Origin: Oerskovia paurometabola
GTDB taxonomy: Bacteria; Actinomycetota; Actinomycetes; Actinomycetales; Cellulomonadaceae
Reading direction: 5' to 3'
Length of the DNA stretch: 64,000 nucleotides
NCBI RefSeq assembly: GCF_016907365.1
Contig: NZ_JAFBBV010000001.1
Span: 3,410,001 to 3,474,000, forward strand
Shown: piece after piece, positions 60,772-64,000 of the stretch
Layout of the letters: every line of letters starts with the position of its first letter
How positions within the stretch are numbered: position 1 is the stretch's first letter
Position numbers and translations under genes: made by a program
Notes under the pieces: model-generated
Told to the model about the DNA's origin: nothing
Seen by the model: only the letters and a program-made list of their open reading frames with translations
The model's database searches: none

Positions 60772-61533
60772 CTACCTGCCGAGCCGACGCTCGCGCTGCG
60801 AGTACGACCGCAGGGCGCGCAGGTAGTCGACCCGGCGGAAGCTCGGCCAGTACGCCTCGCAGAAGTAGAACTCGGCGTGCGCGCTCTGCCACAGCAGGAA
60901 CCCGCCCAGGCGCTGCTCCCCCGACGTACGGATCACGAGCTCGGGGTCCGGCTGACCCTTGGTGTAGAGGTGCTCCTCGATGTGCTCGACGTCGAGGTTC
61001 TCGGCGAGGTCCTGGAGCGAGGCGCCGCTCGCGGCCTGCTCGCTCAGGTAGGACCGCACGGCGTCCGCGATCTCGTGCCGACCGCCGTACCCGATCGCGA
61101 CGTTGACCTGCAGCCCGTCGACCCCGGCCGTCCGCTCCTCCGCGTCACGCAGCGCCTTGGCGAGGCGCTCGGGCAGGAGGTCGAGGCGGCCCATGACGCG
61201 CAGGCGCCAGCGGCCGGTCTCGGCGAGGTCGCACACGGCGTCCTCGATGATGTCGAGCAGCGCGCTGAGCTCCTCGCGCGAGCGCGAGAGGTTGTCCGTC
61301 GAGAGCATCCAGAGCGTGACGACCTCGATCCCGAGGTCCTCGCTCCAGGTGAGGAACTCGGCGATCTTGTCGGCGCCGCGACGGTGGCCGGTCGCGGCGG
61401 TCTCGCCGAAGGACTTGGCCCAGCGACGGTTCCCGTCGAGGATGACGCCGACGTGGCGCGGCATGGCCTCGCGCGGCAGCGAGGCCGCGAGGCGTCGTTC
61501 GTACAGCCCGTAGAGCAGGTGGGGCATGCGCAC
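60772..61533 (-). CDS. cis-prenyltransferase (isoprenyl diphosphate synthase, UppS family)
   Basis: 253 residues. The catalytic Asp33 is in VILDGNRRWAKS, followed by GHRRGADKIAEFL. The central LWMLSTDNLSR segment and the C-terminal signature LVIRTSGEQRLGGFLLWQSAHAE (split over two motifs) complete the family. It builds Z-polyprenyl diphosphates, either the lipid carrier of cell-wall synthesis or a shorter product as in mycobacterial Rv1086. GTG 61533 has GAAGGA six bases upstream, better spaced than ATG 61527. It is divergent from hlyIII, the same arrangement as Rv1085c/Rv1086. Confidence 0.92.
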   Translation of the reverse strand: MRMPHLLYGLYERRLAASLPREAMPRHVGVILDGNRRWAKSFGETAATGHRRGADKIAEFLTWSEDLGIEVVTLWMLSTDNLSRSREELSALLDIIEDAVCDLAETGRWRLRVMGRLDLLPERLAKALRDAEERTAGVDGLQVNVAIGYGGRHEIADAVRSYLSEQAASGASLQDLAENLDVEHIEEHLYTKGQPDPELVIRTSGEQRLGGFLLWQSAHAEFYFCEAYWPSFRRVDYLRALRSYSQRERRLGR

Positions 61534-61870
61534 GTGGGGTCCTTCGCGGTGTGTAATGGATGAGCGGCGACGGGGCCGGGCGGGGCCCGGGAGCGTCGCG
61601 CGAGCGACGCGGACGTCGCAGGACGGTCGTCGGTGACGATCGTCGTCGCTCGCCAAACGGTACCGGAGGCAACAGTCCAGATGCCCCGAGGTCCGGTCCT
61701 GAAGATGGCTTTGCGCAGGATCTTCACAGTCCCGCGCAACAACCTACGGTGACGTAACTTACGATGGCGTAAGTTGTTCCTGAGCCACGCACGTCGACTC
61801 ACGCGCACCCCCCGGGTCAGGGACATCCCGTCCGCACGCCCGAACCGCCGACACGAACAGGAGTCTCTTC
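61534..61870. promoter_or_regulatory. divergent region with AACTTACG palindrome upstream of hlyIII
   Basis: 337 bases with no gene. TTCACA (61723-61728) and TACGGT (61745-61750), 16 bases apart, form a plausible hlyIII promoter. Just after it lies a perfect inverted repeat AACTTACG-ATGG-CGTAAGTT (61756-61775), which would straddle the start of transcription. It overlaps an imperfect tandem repeat of ACGGTGACGTAACTT and ACGATGGCGTAAGTT. The length and TTACG arms suit a TetR-like or MarR-like repressor. Confidence 0.65.
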
Positions 61871-62608
61871 GTGGCACGACCCTCCGACCGCCCGACCTCC
61901 GGCGACACCGTCGAGAACTCGCTGGACTCTGCCGCAGGCGCCGTGTCGAGCGCCGCCGAGAAGGTCGCGGAGGCGATCAAGCCTCGGCTGCGCGGCTGGA
62001 TCCACGCCGGCACGTTCCCCGTCGCGCTCGTCGCGAGCATCGTCCTGGTGATCCTGGCCCCCCCGGTCGCGGGCAAGGTCGCGTGCGCCGTCTTCGGCCT
62101 GAGCGCGTGCCTGCTGTTCGGCACGAGCGCGGTCTACCACCGCGGCACCTGGTCGCCGAAGGTCGCGGGGATCCTGCGCCGGGCCGACCACTCGAACATC
62201 TTCCTCATCATCGCGGGCACCTACACCCCGCTCGCGGTGCTGCTCCTGCCGCAGCGGACCGCGACGATCCTGCTGCTCGTCGTCTGGGGCGGCGCCCTGC
62301 TGGGGCTCGCCGCGCGCATCATCTGGCTGGGCGCCCCGCGGTGGGTCTACGTACCGATCTACGTCGCGCTCGGCTGGGTCGCGGTCGGATACATGCCGCA
62401 GTTCTGGACCACGCCGTCCGGCCCGGCGATCGTGTGGCTCGTCGCGATCGGCGGCCTCGCCTACACGCTGGGGGCGGTGGTCTACGGCCTCAAGCGCCCC
62501 AACCCGAGCCCGCGCTGGTTCGGCTTCCACGAGATCTTCCACGTGCTGACCGTCGTGGGGTTCGGGTGCCACTACGCCGCGATCATGATCGCGGCGCTCA
62601 ACGCCTGA
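61871..62608 (+). CDS. hemolysin III / PAQR-family membrane protein
   Basis: 245 residues. A hydrophilic N-terminus of about 40 residues precedes seven predicted helices. The metal-binding PAQR histidines are visible in SAVYHRGTWSP, RRADHSNIFLIIAGTYTP and FHEIFHVLTVVGFGCHYAA. Such proteins are related to adiponectin receptors and may have zinc-dependent hydrolase activity on lipids. Hemolytic activity is not implied. GTG 61871 follows AGGAG by seven bases. Palindromic control region upstream. Repeat R4 lies 17 bases after the stop. Confidence 0.9.
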   Translation: MARPSDRPTSGDTVENSLDSAAGAVSSAAEKVAEAIKPRLRGWIHAGTFPVALVASIVLVILAPPVAGKVACAVFGLSACLLFGTSAVYHRGTWSPKVAGILRRADHSNIFLIIAGTYTPLAVLLLPQRTATILLLVVWGGALLGLAARIIWLGAPRWVYVPIYVALGWVAVGYMPQFWTTPSGPAIVWLVAIGGLAYTLGAVVYGLKRPNPSPRWFGFHEIFHVLTVVGFGCHYAAIMIAALNA

Positions 62609-62625
62609 GCCTGGCTGTCGTCCGC

Positions 62626-62682
62626 TGAGCGCGGAGCAGCTGTCGCGGATCGGCTCGACCTGCGACGGCTGCTCCGCACTCA
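62626..62682. repeat. dispersed hairpin repeat, copy R4
   Basis: Arms 62626-62646 and 62662-62682 match at 19 of 21 positions around a 15-base loop. Same family as R1-R3. The last three bases of the right arm (62680-62682) are the stop codon of the minus-strand nitrilase gene. Confidence 0.9.
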
Positions 62683-63528
62683 ACGTTCTGGCTGCTCCCG
62701 AGGCACGACGACGTAGCGACGGTTCGCGAGGGACGGGTTCGCCTCGCGCACCGCACCCAGGGCGTCGGGGTCGACGTCGGCGGTCCGCAGCCCCGCCCGC
62801 TCGTCGAGCTCGAGCCCGACCTGCCCGTCCGGTCCCACGAGCAGCGACCTCCCGGTCACGCCCTTCCCCGCCTGCCCGACGGCGAGCACCACCGACGTGT
62901 TCTCGATCGCCCGGGCGCGGGCCAGGGTGCGCCAGTGGTCGGCCTTGAGGTCGCCGGCGGCCCAGGCAGCGGGCACCACGAGGACGTCCGCACCGGCGTC
63001 GACCAGCCGGCGTGCCGACTCGGGGAACCGCAGGTCGTAGCAGGTCATGACGCCGAACGTCAGGCCGCCCACGGACATCGTGGTGGGAGGCGCGTCGACC
63101 GGGCCCGGCTCGAGCCGGTCCGACTCGCGGTGGCCGAACGCGTCGTAGAGGTGCACCTTGCGGTACACCCCGACCAGGTGACCACCCGCGTCGATCGCGA
63201 CGACCGCGTTGACGGCACGGGTGGCGCCGGTGCCGGCGCCGGTGCCGGTGCCGGTGAGCGTCGTGCCCGCGATCACCGCGACCCCCGTCTCCGCGGCCCA
63301 GCGCTGGAGGGTCGTGACGAACGGGCCGTCGAGCGGCTCGGCGTGCTCGATCCCCACGCCCCGCGGGTCGAAGCCCGAGGCGTACTCGGGAAGCACCAGC
63401 AGGTCGGCCTGGAGGCGCTGAGCCTCGGTGAAGGCCGAGCGCACCACGAGCAGGTTCGCCGCGTGGTCGTTCGAGACCTCGATCTGGGCGATCGTGACCC
63501 GCACCGGACCACGCGGCGAACGCGTCAC
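62680..63528 (-). CDS. carbon-nitrogen hydrolase (nitrilase superfamily)
   Basis: 282 residues. The catalytic triad is Glu48 (LVLPEYASG), Lys124 (YRKVHLYDAFG) and Cys163 (MTCYDLRFPE). The last matches the Nit/deaminated-glutathione amidase branch of the superfamily, which repairs side products of transaminases. Residues 92-102 are a Thr/Gly/Ala repeat encoded by five G[T/C]GCCG hexamers (63224-63253) that most relatives would lack. GTG 63528 lies one base after the stop of the upstream membrane-protein gene. Its own stop codon lies inside repeat R4, so the last residues may have been altered by the repeat. Confidence 0.92.
   Translation of the reverse strand: MTRSPRGPVRVTIAQIEVSNDHAANLLVVRSAFTEAQRLQADLLVLPEYASGFDPRGVGIEHAEPLDGPFVTTLQRWAAETGVAVIAGTTLTGTGTGAGTGATRAVNAVVAIDAGGHLVGVYRKVHLYDAFGHRESDRLEPGPVDAPPTTMSVGGLTFGVMTCYDLRFPESARRLVDAGADVLVVPAAWAAGDLKADHWRTLARARAIENTSVVLAVGQAGKGVTGRSLLVGPDGQVGLELDERAGLRTADVDPDALGAVREANPSLANRRYVVVPREQPER
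63224..63253. repeat. G[T/C]GCCG hexamer tandem repeat in the nitrilase gene
   Basis: Five in-frame hexamer copies in order GCGCCG, GTGCCG, GCGCCG, GTGCCG, GTGCCG. They encode a Thr/Gly/Ala-Gly run in a surface loop between Glu48 and Lys124. Confidence 0.85.
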
Positions 63529-63529
63529 G

Positions 63530-63937
63530 TCAGTCGCCGCCGCCGCCGGAGTCGCCGCCCGAGCTGCTCGAGTCGCTCGAGCTGTCGCTCGAGCCGTCGC
63601 TCGGGCCGTCGTTGGAGCGCGAGCCGCGGTCCGAGGGGCCGCCGTCCGACGAGCCCCCCGCTCCGCCGCCGGGGTGGGCCGACCGCTCGTCGTGACGGAC
63701 CTTGCGGAGCTGCTTGTTCATCGACAGGAACAGCGCGACGCACGCGAGCGCGACCGCGAAGATCGTGAGGAACCCCGGCAGGCCGGGAGAGACGTCGGTC
63801 GGCTCGAGGCCCGGGCGCAGCTCACCACCCGTCGGAGCAGGGGACGGTGTCGTCTCGGCCGTCACGCCGGCGGCCCAACCGGGCCCTCCCGCGAGGTGGG
63901 ACGACAGGTCGACCGTGAGCTGCGGCGTCGGGCTCAT
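63530..63937 (-). CDS. small single-helix membrane protein, Rv1083-like position
   Basis: 135 residues. The N-terminus is Pro/Thr-rich, there is one membrane helix (about 54-72, GFLTIFAVALACVALFLSM), then a basic NKQLRKVRHDERSAH segment. A long Ser/Asp/Gly tail with DSSSDSSSSGG-type runs ends the protein. No domain recognised. Small membrane proteins occur at this spot, directly after mca, in many actinobacteria. Its ATG overlaps the stop of the preceding gene as ATGA (63934-63937), so they are coupled. Confidence 0.8.
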   Translation of the reverse strand: MSPTPQLTVDLSSHLAGGPGWAAGVTAETTPSPAPTGGELRPGLEPTDVSPGLPGFLTIFAVALACVALFLSMNKQLRKVRHDERSAHPGGGAGGSSDGGPSDRGSRSNDGPSDGSSDSSSDSSSSGGDSGGGGD

Positions 63938-64000
63938 GCGTGGCCTTCCTCGGTGCGGATACCGGCGAACAGGTCGTCCTCCGGAAGCGTGGTCGGGACG
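63934..64000 (-). CDS. mca: C-terminal fragment of probable mycothiol conjugate amidase
   Basis: Only the last 21 codons are inside the window: they read VPTTLPEDDLFAGIRTEEGH plus a final Ala, then TGA. The DDLFAGI ending and the order mca - small membrane protein - hlyIII - prenyltransferase suggest Mca, which cleaves mycothiol S-conjugates in detoxification. The fragment is too short for certainty. The stop overlaps the next start as ATGA. Confidence 0.55.
   Translation of the reverse strand, partial: VPTTLPEDDLFAGIRTEEGHA

Noticed and set aside
37759..62682. Reading R1-R4 as a CRISPR array or insertion sequence
   Set aside because: The copies are thousands of bases apart, have no uniform spacers, no cas genes and no transposase.
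1..64000. tRNA, rRNA or riboswitch genes
   Set aside because: No cloverleaf, rRNA motif or known riboswitch core was recognised by eye. A covariance-model scan could still find a small RNA I missed.

Overview
The window is very GC-rich and densely coded. It looks like chromosome from an actinobacterium of the order Micrococcales, most probably the Cellulomonadaceae/Promicromonosporaceae. Evidence for this: a WhiB1-type regulator next to a PdtaS-type kinase, actinobacterial heme genes (HemQ plus a Cys-tailed ferrochelatase), a mycobacteria-like mca / membrane protein / hlyIII / prenyltransferase neighbourhood, a CebR-type cellobiose operon, and many leaderless genes with a TAnnnT box 6-7 bases before the start codon. 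I see no rRNA, tRNA, CRISPR array, transposase or phage gene. The genus is inference.

Layout. 1-12143: end of an LCP cell-wall ligase, purKE, a GtrA membrane protein, an OmpR-type sensor/regulator pair, a NarL-type sensor/regulator pair, and a MacB-like ABC exporter. 12254-19749: a 1440-residue EccC/FtsK-like ATPase with three nucleotide-binding modules, a small membrane protein, whiB1, pdtaS and a DUF2505 protein. 20060-26073: cellobiose-type operon (binding protein, two permeases, GH1 beta-glucosidase, LacI/CebR repressor) preceded by three CebR-type operators. 26084-37736: SdpI-like protein, NrdG-like radical SAM protein behind a CRP-type palindrome, bifunctional PutA with a divergent PAS-AraC regulator, a lipoprotein, an aldo/keto reductase, glutamate dehydrogenase, a TspO-like protein and an M48 metalloprotease. 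37832-39830: hemQ and hemH. 39959-46802: maltose/alpha-glucoside-type operon (GH13, binding protein, two permeases) with its LacI regulator. 46940-53485: an ACT-domain protein and, divergently, a tightly overlapping operon of GH20 hexosaminidase, N-acyl-D-amino-acid deacylase, IclR regulator, D-serine dehydratase/D-threonine aldolase-like enzyme and RidA. 53590-64000: lone AAA ATPase, glycerate kinase, DUF916 surface protein with an alkaline phosphatase that seems to carry a WxL-like C-terminal domain, MarR/FMN reductase pair, cis-prenyltransferase, hemolysin III, nitrilase-family hydrolase, a small membrane protein and the last residues of a probable mca.

Most notable: (i) four copies of an unrecognised intergenic hairpin repeat with arms GAGTGCGGAGYAGTTGTC, one of which supplies the stop codon of the nitrilase gene; (ii) the GH20/D-amino-acid operon, which reads as a pathway for scavenging amino sugars and D-amino acids with RidA as a clean-up enzyme; (iii) an alkaline phosphatase/DUF916 pair resembling a WxL surface-display system; (iv) an orphan EccC-like ATPase; (v) a dense set of operator palindromes. 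All start codons and functions are predictions from sequence alone.
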